Source: Capnocytophaga sp.
GTDB lineage: Bacteria; Bacteroidota; Bacteroidia; Flavobacteriales; Flavobacteriaceae
Direction of reading: 5' to 3'
DNA: 48,002 bases
Assembly: GCA_030538675.1 (NCBI GenBank)
Contig: JAUNTM010000010.1
Coordinates: 1-48,002 of the forward strand
Numbering within the stretch: position 1 is the stretch's first letter; every line of letters begins with the position of its first letter. The position numbers and the translations under genes were made by a program. The notes under the pieces were generated by a model. It ran no database searches and had not been told where the DNA came from. It saw nothing but the letters and a program-made list of their open reading frames with translations. Shown here in pieces: positions 25,826-33,639 of the stretch.

Positions 25826-28036
25826 ATGATTAGCAAAGCACTCACCTTCCTCAAAAGTTTTTCGTTTCTAAAAGGCATCATGAAAACCATCGCTATGCTA
25901 TTACCCATGGTAGTAGGTTGGTACACAGGCTATTTGGCGATGGGCGTATCGATGGGATTGAGCGTTTTGGTCATTTCGCCGAGCGATATTCCGGGCAACC
26001 GCCGGCATCATATTGGGGGGCTGTTATTGGCTACGTTCTTAGCGATGTTCAGTTCGTTGTGCGTTAATCTGTCATATCCGTACCCGTATTTGTTAGTTCC
26101 TGTGATATTTGTGCTTACGTTTGTCAATGCGTACATTTCGCTTTACGGATTTCGGGCATCGATGGTGGCTATATCAGGATTGTTCAGTATCGGGGCAACA
26201 TTGGCACACATACGCACGGGAGCGGATATTGCGTGGCAATTGCTTTATATTTTCATGGGCGGATTGTGGTTTATTGCGTTGGTTTTGTTGTATTTGCGTA
26301 TCAAGCCGCGGCAGTATAGCGAGCAGCTGTTAGGAGAATGTTTTTCGCTTACGGCGGATTTTTTTTCCGTTCGGGCGGATTTATTACTCTCGTCAGAACG
26401 CAATGACGGCATTCGCAAAATGATAGACTTGCAGACCAAACTCAATGATAATTACGAAAAATTGCGTGAAGTAATTCTTGATTCAAGGAGCAAATCGGGG
26501 CGTACCAATTATTTGCAGCGTCAGTTTTTGATGTTCATTGAGTTGGTTGATATTTTTGAATTGGCTTTGGCAAATCCGGTACAGTATGAAAAGATTGATG
26601 TCGATTTTGCAAACGACAAAAAGGTTTTACAGGCGTATGCGGCTTTTTTAGACGAATTATCCACTGAATTGCGCCAAATGTCGGTGTATATTGGTTCGCG
26701 GAACAAGATAATTCTGTCGGATTCGCTTAGCAAAAAAATGGCAGAAGCCAAAGCCCATACGCTCAAGATCAAAGCAAAGGCGAGAGAAGAAGGTAGCGAA
26801 GAGAAGTTGCTTACGTTGCGTAATTTTAATATTTACATTGAAAATCAATACAAAACCTTCGAAAACATTCGAGCTATTTTTGATAATTATTATAAAAAAG
26901 AGGTGGGCGAGCGCAACGAACGCACGTACCGACGATTTGTAAGCATACAAAGTTATTCTTGGCGGCGGCTCAAAGACCATTTTACGTTACAATCTACTTT
27001 TTTCCGTCATGCGTTGCGGTTATCGCTGACCGTTACGGTGGCATATTTGCTGGGAGATTATTTCTCGATTAACAATGCGTATTGGATTATTTTTACGGTA
27101 TTTATCATCATGCGCCCCGGATTTGCCATTACCAAAGAGCGTTCTCGCAAGCGTATTTTAGGAACCATCGTAGGGGGCATCATCGCTTTTGGCATCGTGT
27201 ATTTATTGCCATATCCGACTGTATATATAAGTATAGGTGTATTGTGTATGCCGTTGGCTTTCGGTTTGATACAACAAAATTATACGGCAGCTTCGGCGTT
27301 TATTACACTCAGCGTGGTATTTTTATACGCGTTTTACACCCCCGATTTGTACAGCGTGATGCAATACCGGGTGCTTGATACGGCAGCGGGAGTCGTTTTG
27401 GCATCGTTGGCAAATTATTGGATATTACCCACTTGGGAATACCGCACGTATGACGACTCGGTGGTGCGTTGTATTAAGGCAGTCATCGGGTATCTTGGGC
27501 AGGTGCAAAAAGTGTATAATACCGAATCGGGCATTACCGATGCGTATAAAATATCACGTAAAGAGGCTTTTTTGGCATTATCCAATCTCAATGCAGCTTT
27601 CCAGCGAATGATGCAAGAGCCCAAATCCAAGCAGATTGACGGTTCGGTCTATCGGGTTACGGTTTTGTTGCAATCGTTTTTGGCTTCGGTGGCTTCGATA
27701 GGCGTTCGGATGAAACAGACTCGGCATACATTTCCTAAAGAGGTATTCAACGCGGCTACCGACGGTTTGTTGGCATCGCTTGAGCAAACGCTATGTCTGT
27801 TAGAAAATAAAAAAAATACAAGTTCAGCAACCAATATTACTGTAAGTCAAGTAAATAAAGCCGTTAAGGACATCGTTGAAGACCACAAAACCCAGGAGAA
27901 TGCATCTGATAACAACGTTATTTCTATGAGGGAAACGCATCATTATTCCGAGCAATTCAATTACCTCTACGGTTTGGCGGATAATTTGCAGGAAGCCATA
28001 AAGAAAAAAGTTACCGAGACCATGGCGGTTCGATAA
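25826..28036 (+). CDS. FUSC-family inner-membrane transporter (YccS/YhfK-like)
   Basis: This 736-residue protein has two bundles of about six transmembrane helices (residues about 15-155 and 395-530), each followed by a cytosolic helical region. That is the layout of YccS/YhfK and aromatic-acid efflux (AaeB) relatives. The second bundle carries the FUSC signature around RHALRLSLTVTVAYLLGDYF and ITKERSRKRILGTIVGGIIA. The family is thought to export small aromatic or toxic compounds; substrate here unknown. It is divergent from tsaC and convergent with kdsD, and a repeat fills the space after it. Confidence 0.9.
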   Translation: MISKALTFLKSFSFLKGIMKTIAMLLPMVVGWYTGYLAMGVSMGLSVLVISPSDIPGNRRHHIGGLLLATFLAMFSSLCVNLSYPYPYLLVPVIFVLTFVNAYISLYGFRASMVAISGLFSIGATLAHIRTGADIAWQLLYIFMGGLWFIALVLLYLRIKPRQYSEQLLGECFSLTADFFSVRADLLLSSERNDGIRKMIDLQTKLNDNYEKLREVILDSRSKSGRTNYLQRQFLMFIELVDIFELALANPVQYEKIDVDFANDKKVLQAYAAFLDELSTELRQMSVYIGSRNKIILSDSLSKKMAEAKAHTLKIKAKAREEGSEEKLLTLRNFNIYIENQYKTFENIRAIFDNYYKKEVGERNERTYRRFVSIQSYSWRRLKDHFTLQSTFFRHALRLSLTVTVAYLLGDYFSINNAYWIIFTVFIIMRPGFAITKERSRKRILGTIVGGIIAFGIVYLLPYPTVYISIGVLCMPLAFGLIQQNYTAASAFITLSVVFLYAFYTPDLYSVMQYRVLDTAAGVVLASLANYWILPTWEYRTYDDSVVRCIKAVIGYLGQVQKVYNTESGITDAYKISRKEAFLALSNLNAAFQRMMQEPKSKQIDGSVYRVTVLLQSFLASVASIGVRMKQTRHTFPKEVFNAATDGLLASLEQTLCLLENKKNTSSATNITVSQVNKAVKDIVEDHKTQENASDNNVISMRETHHYSEQFNYLYGLADNLQEAIKKKVTETMAVR

Positions 28037-28051
28037 CTTTTTTAAATCAAT

Positions 28052-28100
28052 GAATTAACGCTTTGATTTACAGTGTTTTTATTACATCGAGCTCACGTTA
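28052..28100. repeat. third copy (inverted, partial) of the MITE-like repeat
   Basis: Read on the minus strand it gives TAACGTGAGCTCGATGTAA and then GTAAATCAAAGCGTTAATTC. This is nearly identical to 2075-2120 (TAACGTGAGTTCGATATAA and GTAAATCAACGCTTTAATTC). Its first three bases are the kdsD stop codon. It has only the left end of the element, without the C/G-rich middle. Confidence 0.65.
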
Positions 28101-29063
28101 AATAATACCTTCTTGTATGAGATTGTGCAAATGGATGACACCTACGTACGTTCCGTTTTCGGTAACGAGCAATTGGGTTATTTTGTTATTTTCCATCACA
28201 TCAAGAGCGTCAATAGCAAGCGTATCGGCTTCGATAGTTTTCGGGTTTTTACTCATAATATCGGCAGCAGTAAGTCCTGCGATAGAGTCATTCTTGTTGA
28301 GCATGCGGCGGATATCACCATCGGTAACGATACCGACGATGTTGTTTTGGTCGAGAACAGCCGTTACACCGAGCATTTTTTCGGATATTTCTACAATCAC
28401 TTTTTTGACTTCCGTTTGTGGGCTTACTACGGGTTTTTGGTTGTTCGCAACGATATCCGAAACCTTGAGATACAACCGCTTGCCGAGTGCCCCTCCGGGA
28501 TGATATTTGGCGAAATCGCTACTGCCAAAATTTTTCATCTCGAGCAGACAAACCGCCAAAGCATCGCCAAGTACAAGCTGTGCCGTGGTGCTTGTAGTAG
28601 GCGCGAGGTTGTTGGGGCAGGCTTCTTTTTCCACGTGTGCGTAAATCACACAGTCGGATTGTAGTGCGAGAAACGAACCTTTGTTGGATGTGATGGCGAT
28701 GAGTTTGTTATTCCCTCGTTTGAGTAAAGGAATAAGGACTTTAATTTCAGGCGTATTACCACTTTTGGAAATACAGATGACCACATCGTGTTCTTGGATG
28801 ATACCGAGGTCGCCGTGAATGGCATCGGCGGCGTGCATGAATATGGCAGGTGTTCCTGTGGAATTCATGGTAGCGACAATTTTATTGGCAATAATAGCAC
28901 TTTTCCCGATGCCTGTAATGACGACCCTGCCTTGCGATTGGATGATGAAATCAACGGCTTTTGCGAAATCTTCATCGATGAATTGTGTTAAATTTCTGAT
29001 AGCTTCCGCCTCGGAATGAACGGTTTTTAAGGCGATGTCTACTATTTTTTTATGTGAATTCAA
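28098..29063 (-). CDS. kdsD: arabinose-5-phosphate isomerase (KdsD/KpsF/GutQ)
   Basis: This 321-residue cytosolic enzyme converts ribulose 5-phosphate to arabinose 5-phosphate, the first step to Kdo of lipopolysaccharide. It has an N-terminal SIS domain with VVITGIGKSAIIANK at about 47-61, HAADAIHGDLG, and SKSGNTPEIKVLIP. Two CBS domains follow (about 205-320), ending HLHNLIQEGII. The pair CBS plus SIS and the length are diagnostic. It is divergent from recQ, and its stop codon lies in the end of an intergenic repeat. Confidence 0.95.
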   Translation of the reverse strand: MNSHKKIVDIALKTVHSEAEAIRNLTQFIDEDFAKAVDFIIQSQGRVVITGIGKSAIIANKIVATMNSTGTPAIFMHAADAIHGDLGIIQEHDVVICISKSGNTPEIKVLIPLLKRGNNKLIAITSNKGSFLALQSDCVIYAHVEKEACPNNLAPTTSTTAQLVLGDALAVCLLEMKNFGSSDFAKYHPGGALGKRLYLKVSDIVANNQKPVVSPQTEVKKVIVEISEKMLGVTAVLDQNNIVGIVTDGDIRRMLNKNDSIAGLTAADIMSKNPKTIEADTLAIDALDVMENNKITQLLVTENGTYVGVIHLHNLIQEGII

Positions 29064-29118
29064 AATTTAATATTTTTTTAATTTGTTATGTCGTAAAAAA
29101 GATGTACTTTTATAGTTG

Positions 29119-29126
29119 CAAATTTA
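29119..29126 (-). promoter_or_regulatory. -7 element for kdsD
   Basis: The minus strand reads TAAATTTG, matching TAnnTTTG, 55 bases upstream of the kdsD start. On the plus strand an imperfect TATAGTTG at 29111-29118 overlaps no gene and may serve recQ. Confidence 0.45.
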
Positions 29127-29147
29127 GATAAAATACTGACACCATAA

Positions 29148-31337
29148 ATGAAAACTACCAAAAATGAATTACAAGACGCTTTGAAGCACTATTTCGGTTT
29201 TGAAAGCTTCAAAGGACATCAAGAGGAAATAGTACGAAGTGTCATCAATCGAGAGAACACTTTCGTAATCATGCCTACGGGTGGCGGTAAATCACTGTGC
29301 TACCAACTCCCGGCGTTAGTGCTTGAAGGAACAGCCATTGTCATATCCCCATTGATTGCTTTGATGAAAAATCAAGTAGATGCTATGCGCGGATTGTCAT
29401 CTACCGACAGTGTGGCTCACGTTCTCAATTCATCGCTCAACAAAGGCGAAATACGCGAAGTGATGGACGATATTCGAAACGAGAAGACAAAATTGTTATA
29501 CGTCGCACCCGAATCATTGACCAAAGATGAGTATGCTAACTTCTTGAAAACCATACCGATATCATTCGTAGCGGTTGATGAAGCTCACTGTATATCCGAG
29601 TGGGGGCATGATTTCCGTCCTGAATATCGCAATATAAAAACCATTATTGACCGATTGGGCGAAGATATTCCGGTAGTGGCACTTACGGCTACGGCGACCC
29701 CAAAGGTGCAAGAAGATATTATCAAAAACCTCGGCATGACCAAAGCTAATATTTTCAAAGATTCGTTCAACCGACCCAATTTGTACTACGAAGTACGTCC
29801 GAAAACCAAAAATGTAGATGCCGACATCATCCGTTTTGTAAAGCAAAATACTAAAAAATCGGGAATTATTTATTGTTTAAGCCGTAAGAAAGTAGAAGAT
29901 TTGTCGCAGACATTGCAAGTCAATGGTATTACCGCTGTGCCTTATCATGCAGGGCTTGATGCCAAAACACGCGCCAAGCACCAAGATATGTTCCTCATGG
30001 AGGAAGTAGATGTCGTGGTGGCAACGATTGCTTTTGGTATGGGAATCGACAAACCCGATGTACGATTTGTCATTCACCACGATATTCCCAAAAGTATCGA
30101 AAGCTATTACCAAGAGACAGGACGTGCGGGACGCGACGGCGGCGAAGGGCATTGCCTGGCATTCTACTCATATAAAGATGTAGAGAAACTCGAAAAATTT
30201 ATGGTAGGAAAGCCGCTTGCCGAACAAGAAATAGGATTGGCTCTCTTGCAAGACATTATCGCTTATGCCGAAACATCAAGCTCGCGGCGCAAGTTTATTT
30301 TGCATTATTTCGGTGAAGAATTTGACGAGGTCAATGGCGAAGGTGCTGATATGGATGACAATATACGGCATCCTAAAAGTAAAATAGAAGCCCGGGAGGA
30401 TGTAGTTAAACTATTGGCGGTCATACAAGAAACCAAACAAAAATTCAAAGCCAAAGAAATCGTCAATACCCTTATCGGCAAAGTGTCAGCACTGATAAAG
30501 GCTCACAAAATAGACGAGCAACCCATATTCGGTAAAGGAGCCGGAAAGGACGACCGCTATTGGATGGCGTTATTGCGGCAAGTATTGGTCAAAGGATTGA
30601 TACATAAAGATATAGAAACGTATGGAGTTTTGTTTTTGACAGAAAAAGGAAAAGATTTCTTGAAAAAACCCGAATCGTTCATGATGACCGAAGACCATAC
30701 TTACGAAGAAGAACCCGAAGATACAACTAACAGTGGTGGCGGTGTCGCCGATGCAGTTCTTCTCGGAATGCTCAAAGACTTGCGCAAAAAAGTAGCCAAA
30801 CGCAAAGGAGTTCCGCCTTTTGTCGTATTCCAAGACCCCTCGCTTGAAGATATGGCGCTCAAATATCCGATTACACTCGCCGAGATGACCAACGTACATG
30901 GCGTGGGCGACGGCAAAGCCAAAAAATACGGGAAAGACTTTATTGAACTCATAGGTAAATATGTGGAAGACAATGATATAGTACGTGCCGATGACCTTAT
31001 TGTAAAAACGACAGGGACAAACTCATCACTCAAATTGTACATCATACAGAGTGTCGATAGAAAGTTAGCATTGCCCGACATAGCCAAAGCTAAAGGTTTG
31101 GAAATGGATGATTTTCTTAAAGAATTGGAACAAATCGTTTACAGTGGGACCAAGCTCGATATCCGCTATTGGATTGATGAAATTTTCGATGAAGAACAAC
31201 AAGAAGAGTTACACGAATATTTCATGGAAGCCGAATCGGACAAAATATCCGTAGCTTCAAAAGAATTTGACGGCGATTATGAAGATGACGAATTGCGTAT
31301 GTATCGTGTAAAATTCATTAGTGAAGTGGCCAACTAA
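29148..31337 (+). CDS. recQ: RecQ ATP-dependent DNA helicase (zinc-less form)
   Basis: This 729-residue protein unwinds DNA 3' to 5' in recombination and repair. Walker A MPTGGGKS is at 42-49, DEAH at 144-147 within the RecQ-specific DEAHCISEWGHDFRPEY, and QETGRAGRDGG in motif VI at 322-332. A winged-helix RQC domain (about 410-510) and an HRDC domain (about 555-630) follow, then about 95 further residues of acidic helices. The four zinc-binding cysteines expected at the RecQ-Ct platform are absent: Ser379 replaces the first, and VNGEGADMDDN (395-405) replaces the CGxCDxC block. Otherwise intact, so this is a family variant rather than a broken gene. Confidence 0.95.
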   Translation: MKTTKNELQDALKHYFGFESFKGHQEEIVRSVINRENTFVIMPTGGGKSLCYQLPALVLEGTAIVISPLIALMKNQVDAMRGLSSTDSVAHVLNSSLNKGEIREVMDDIRNEKTKLLYVAPESLTKDEYANFLKTIPISFVAVDEAHCISEWGHDFRPEYRNIKTIIDRLGEDIPVVALTATATPKVQEDIIKNLGMTKANIFKDSFNRPNLYYEVRPKTKNVDADIIRFVKQNTKKSGIIYCLSRKKVEDLSQTLQVNGITAVPYHAGLDAKTRAKHQDMFLMEEVDVVVATIAFGMGIDKPDVRFVIHHDIPKSIESYYQETGRAGRDGGEGHCLAFYSYKDVEKLEKFMVGKPLAEQEIGLALLQDIIAYAETSSSRRKFILHYFGEEFDEVNGEGADMDDNIRHPKSKIEAREDVVKLLAVIQETKQKFKAKEIVNTLIGKVSALIKAHKIDEQPIFGKGAGKDDRYWMALLRQVLVKGLIHKDIETYGVLFLTEKGKDFLKKPESFMMTEDHTYEEEPEDTTNSGGGVADAVLLGMLKDLRKKVAKRKGVPPFVVFQDPSLEDMALKYPITLAEMTNVHGVGDGKAKKYGKDFIELIGKYVEDNDIVRADDLIVKTTGTNSSLKLYIIQSVDRKLALPDIAKAKGLEMDDFLKELEQIVYSGTKLDIRYWIDEIFDEEQQEELHEYFMEAESDKISVASKEFDGDYEDDELRMYRVKFISEVAN

Positions 31338-31365
31338 TTGTAAATCAAAAGTTTTTATGAAAATA

Positions 31366-31406
31366 AATTCCCCTTATGAAGGTATCGTAAGGGGAATTTT
31401 CTTTTG
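31366..31406. terminator. bidirectional terminator between recQ and the winged-helix gene
   Basis: There is a perfect 11-bp stem, AATTCCCCTTA (31366-31376) and TAAGGGGAATT (31388-31398), with an 11-base loop. T-rich sequence follows on the plus strand and also on the minus strand, so it can serve both convergent genes. Confidence 0.88.
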
Positions 31407-31415
31407 GAAAAGCGG

Positions 31416-31592
31416 TTATTGGGCAGTCCAATAACAGCGTTTTGGCGACACGATACGTTCCTCTTTTTTGAGCTGTGTCATTGCTTTGTCCACTTCTTTG
31501 CGGTCAATGCCAGTGATTTCTACTACTTTACCGGCATTTACCGGCTCGCCGGCATTTTTGATAGCGGTGAATACTTTTTCTTTGATGTCCAT
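31416..31592 (-). CDS. 58-residue winged-helix DNA-binding protein
   Basis: The product starts MDIKEKVFTAIKNAGEPVNA and ends KRCYWTAQ. Helices around 2-12, 21-27 and 31-43, followed by a beta hairpin (EERIVSPKRCYW), give a minimal winged helix, the type in which GKVVEITGIDRKEVDKAMTQ would be the recognition unit. It is too short for an effector domain. It has its own promoter (31664-31671) and shares a two-way terminator with recQ. Targets are unknown; it could be a transcriptional regulator or a nucleoid-associated protein. Confidence 0.85.
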   Translation of the reverse strand: MDIKEKVFTAIKNAGEPVNAGKVVEITGIDRKEVDKAMTQLKKEERIVSPKRCYWTAQ

Positions 31593-31663
31593 GATGTATA
31601 AATTTTACAGATTAGGTAATTTATTTGTATTTGGCAGCCATAAGTTTATACGGATATTTCAAT

Positions 31664-31671
31664 CAAAGGTA
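31664..31671 (-). promoter_or_regulatory. -7 element for the winged-helix gene
   Basis: The minus strand reads TACCTTTG, an exact TAnnTTTG match, 72 bases upstream of the start codon. Confidence 0.55.
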
Positions 31672-31732
31672 CAAATTTTTTCAATAAGAAGAACAAAAAA
31701 AACGTATTTCATCTCATAATCTGCCAGTAAAA

Positions 31733-32065
31733 TTAACGATGAGAAGCAGTGCCCGACTTCAATTTTTCCAATGTACCTTCTATCAGTTCCATTCGTTTTT
31801 TTACCTTTTCGGCAGAAGCGTCGAGGGTGTAGCCTTCATCAAGAAGCTCTTTGATAAGCAGCATTTTTTTGATGTTTTCGTAATTGTACCGTCGGTTTTT
31901 TCCTTCTTCTTCGGTCAGACTTTTGATGATGCCTTTTTCCTCCCAATAACGGATTTGGCGTGTAGGAATTCCCGTAATTTGAGCTACTTCGCCAATGCCG
32001 ACCATGAGTTTTTCTAAGAAATCAAAGTCGAAAGCGAGGTCTTTATGTATTGGCTTGTCATTCAT
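31733..32065 (-). CDS. MerR-family transcriptional regulator
   Basis: This 110-residue protein has an N-terminal extension of about 20 residues and then a MerR winged helix: MVGIGEVAQITGIPTRQIRY at 21-40, WEEKGII at 41-47, and a wing with RRYNYENI. A single dimerisation helix (about 64-100) follows and there is no separate effector-binding domain, so it resembles the short SoxR/HspR-size members without Cys ligands. It is divergent from the secreted-protein gene at 32224, and the two palindromes between them are its likely operators. Confidence 0.88.
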   Translation of the reverse strand: MNDKPIHKDLAFDFDFLEKLMVGIGEVAQITGIPTRQIRYWEEKGIIKSLTEEEGKNRRYNYENIKKMLLIKELLDEGYTLDASAEKVKKRMELIEGTLEKLKSGTASHR

Positions 32066-32120
32066 ATAGATTTGATTTTCAGATTGTTATAATATTTAAT
32101 GTGATTTCGCAAATTATTTA

Positions 32121-32196
32121 ATTGTAAATTATTTGCAATAGTTGTTGCAAATGTAGAAAATATTCTTTTACTTTGCAATTGTAAATAATTTACATT
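32121..32196. promoter_or_regulatory. divergent promoters flanked by two 19-bp palindromic operators
   Basis: Operator 1 is at 32121-32139 and operator 2 at 32178-32196. Both read ATTGTAAAT-W-ATTT with near-symmetric right arms (GCAAT and ACATT), each with one mismatch in nine pairs. Between them, the minus strand has TACATTTG (32148-32155) with a TTG 20 bases upstream (32176-32178), a good promoter for the MerR gene. The plus strand has TACTTTG (32169-32175), one base short of consensus, with TTG at 32145-32147. Operator centres are 57 bp apart. Each operator lies just downstream of one promoter, consistent with repression in both directions. Confidence 0.65.
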
Positions 32197-32223
32197 AATT
32201 GATAATTAAAAACATTTATTGGC

Positions 32224-32850
32224 ATGAAACAACTATTTTTAATCACGGCAATCCTGCTGTTAACAATCATCAACATGAATGCACAACACATTCCGGAAAA
32301 AGAAGCAAAGCCTTACACAGAGGCTTTTGAAAAGAAAATCGGCATTCCCGTTCCGTATCAATTCGTTTGGGCGAAAAGGGTAACAGCCGACGACAAAAAA
32401 GCGGTACTTGTCCGCTATCAGAAAGACGGCAAAGAAGCTCTAAAAGGAGAACATTTTTCGTTTGTCATCACAGAAAACAACTTTAAAATCTTAGGATTTA
32501 CGCACATGGACAGAAAATATGCAGCTACGCAACTTCTATCCAAAACGGAAACGGAGCGAATCGCAAAAGATTTTTTGAAGAAAACCGATGCTTCGCTGGC
32601 AGACAAATTGGAAAACCAATGGATAGAAAGACATGACGAAGAAATAACCGTCGGCGGAAAGAAAATGGTTTTGGCAGGCATGAAATACAAGTGCTATGAT
32701 GCCGCTGCAGACGATTATGCTTGGGTTATCATTGGTGCCGACGGTTCGGTAGTAACTTTTGAACGCGATATCAAATGGAACAATGCCGCCCAAAAACGGA
32801 TAACCGAAAAATGGCTTCACGACCAATGGTTAGATGACAACAAACTTTAA
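32224..32850 (+). CDS. secreted protein of unknown function, MerR-linked
   Basis: This 208-residue protein has a clear signal peptide ending NAQ at 21, and no lipobox, so it is periplasmic or released. The mature part has repeated alpha/beta segments with KEAKPYTEAFEKKIG, then an antiparallel region around HFSFVITENNFKILGFTHMD, and later YAWVIIGADGSVVTFERD. The pattern resembles PepSY-type or YcdB-like domains, but I cannot assign it. It is 14 bases upstream of the isochorismatase-fold gene and under the divergent promoter region, so the two probably act together. Confidence 0.75.
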   Translation: MKQLFLITAILLLTIINMNAQHIPEKEAKPYTEAFEKKIGIPVPYQFVWAKRVTADDKKAVLVRYQKDGKEALKGEHFSFVITENNFKILGFTHMDRKYAATQLLSKTETERIAKDFLKKTDASLADKLENQWIERHDEEITVGGKKMVLAGMKYKCYDAAADDYAWVIIGADGSVVTFERDIKWNNAAQKRITEKWLHDQWLDDNKL

Positions 32851-32864
32851 ATCAAATTATTATC

Positions 32865-33521
32865 ATGAAAAAAATACATTTTATTACAATTATTATGTGC
32901 TTTGGAATACATTTTTCGGTGGCACAAAGCTCCAAATCGGCACTCGTTCTTATCGAAACCCAAAACGAATGGATGCACCCCGACGGCAAGCTCTACAAAA
33001 TGCTCGTTACGGACAAGCAGATGATGCAGGCTTCTATCAAAAATATTGAAAAAGCCGTTGCTTTCGCCCGAAAAAACGGGATTGAAGTCATTCATGTCGG
33101 GTTGTGTTTTGAAGAAGGATATCCCGAACTCGCCAACGGCAAAAGTGGTTTGCGGAAAGCCATTCCCGAAGCAGGAACATTTCCGAAAGACGGCTTCGGA
33201 GCACAATTTTACGAAACAGTCAAACCTATCCAAAACGAATTTGTCGTAACCGGAAGGGTAGGAGCGAGCGGATTTACAGGGTCAAACTTAGATGCTTATT
33301 TGCGGAATAACAAAATCGAAACGCTCTATCTTGCAGGCTATGCCACCCATGTATGCGTGGAAAGTACGCTCCGAGATGCCCACGATAAAGGCTATGATAC
33401 GCACCTGATTTCAGACGCGACATCGGCATTCAACCAAACCCAACAAAAGTATGTCCTCGAAGAAATAGTACACCACTTTGGAAGACACCTGACGACAAAA
33501 GCGTTTTTGGAGAACCAGTAA
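32865..33521 (+). CDS. secreted isochorismatase-fold cysteine hydrolase with altered triad
   Basis: This 218-residue protein has a signal peptide (ending SVAQ at 21), unusual for this family, which is mostly cytosolic. The fold is clear from ALVLIETQNEW at 26-36, SGFTGSNLDAYL, and AGYATHVCVESTLRDAHDKG, with the nucleophile Cys164 and the cis-peptide region before it. The usual catalytic Asp of the IDxQN motif is Glu31, and the usual Lys position appears to be Gly130-Arg131. It may still hydrolyse an amide, or it may bind rather than cut. It is followed by a strong terminator and is the second gene of the MerR-linked unit. Confidence 0.88.
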   Translation: MKKIHFITIIMCFGIHFSVAQSSKSALVLIETQNEWMHPDGKLYKMLVTDKQMMQASIKNIEKAVAFARKNGIEVIHVGLCFEEGYPELANGKSGLRKAIPEAGTFPKDGFGAQFYETVKPIQNEFVVTGRVGASGFTGSNLDAYLRNNKIETLYLAGYATHVCVESTLRDAHDKGYDTHLISDATSAFNQTQQKYVLEEIVHHFGRHLTTKAFLENQ

Positions 33522-33536
33522 GCAGCAACAAACACG

Positions 33537-33584
33537 ACTGCGTCCGGCAATTTTCGACAGCAAATTGCCGGACGCAGTTGTTTT
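33537..33584 (+). terminator. strong intrinsic terminator of the MerR-linked operon
   Basis: There is a perfect 17-bp GC-rich stem, ACTGCGTCCGGCAATTT (33537-33553) with AAATTGCCGGACGCAGT (33562-33578), over an 8-base loop and followed by TGTTTT. It lies 16 bases after the stop codon and isolates the operon from the mutase genes. Confidence 0.9.
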
Positions 33585-33625
33585 ACAGCAGATACGGATT
33601 ATCAAATTTCCAAATCAAAAAAGCG

Positions 33626-33633
33626 TATCTTTG
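33626..33633 (+). promoter_or_regulatory. -7 element immediately before the mutase beta gene
   Basis: TATCTTTG matches TAnnTTTG and ends only 6 bases before the ATG at 33640. Transcription starting 4-7 bases downstream of this element would produce a leaderless or nearly leaderless mRNA. Confidence 0.6.
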
Positions 33634-33639
33634 CGGTCT

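Noticed and set aside
28113..28664. 183-residue open frame on the plus strand
   Set aside because: Antisense to the CBS domains of kdsD; no start signal.
31337..31410. Short palindrome near recQ as a recombination site
   Set aside because: Its stem, loop and T-tract fit a two-way terminator between convergent genes better than an att or dif site.
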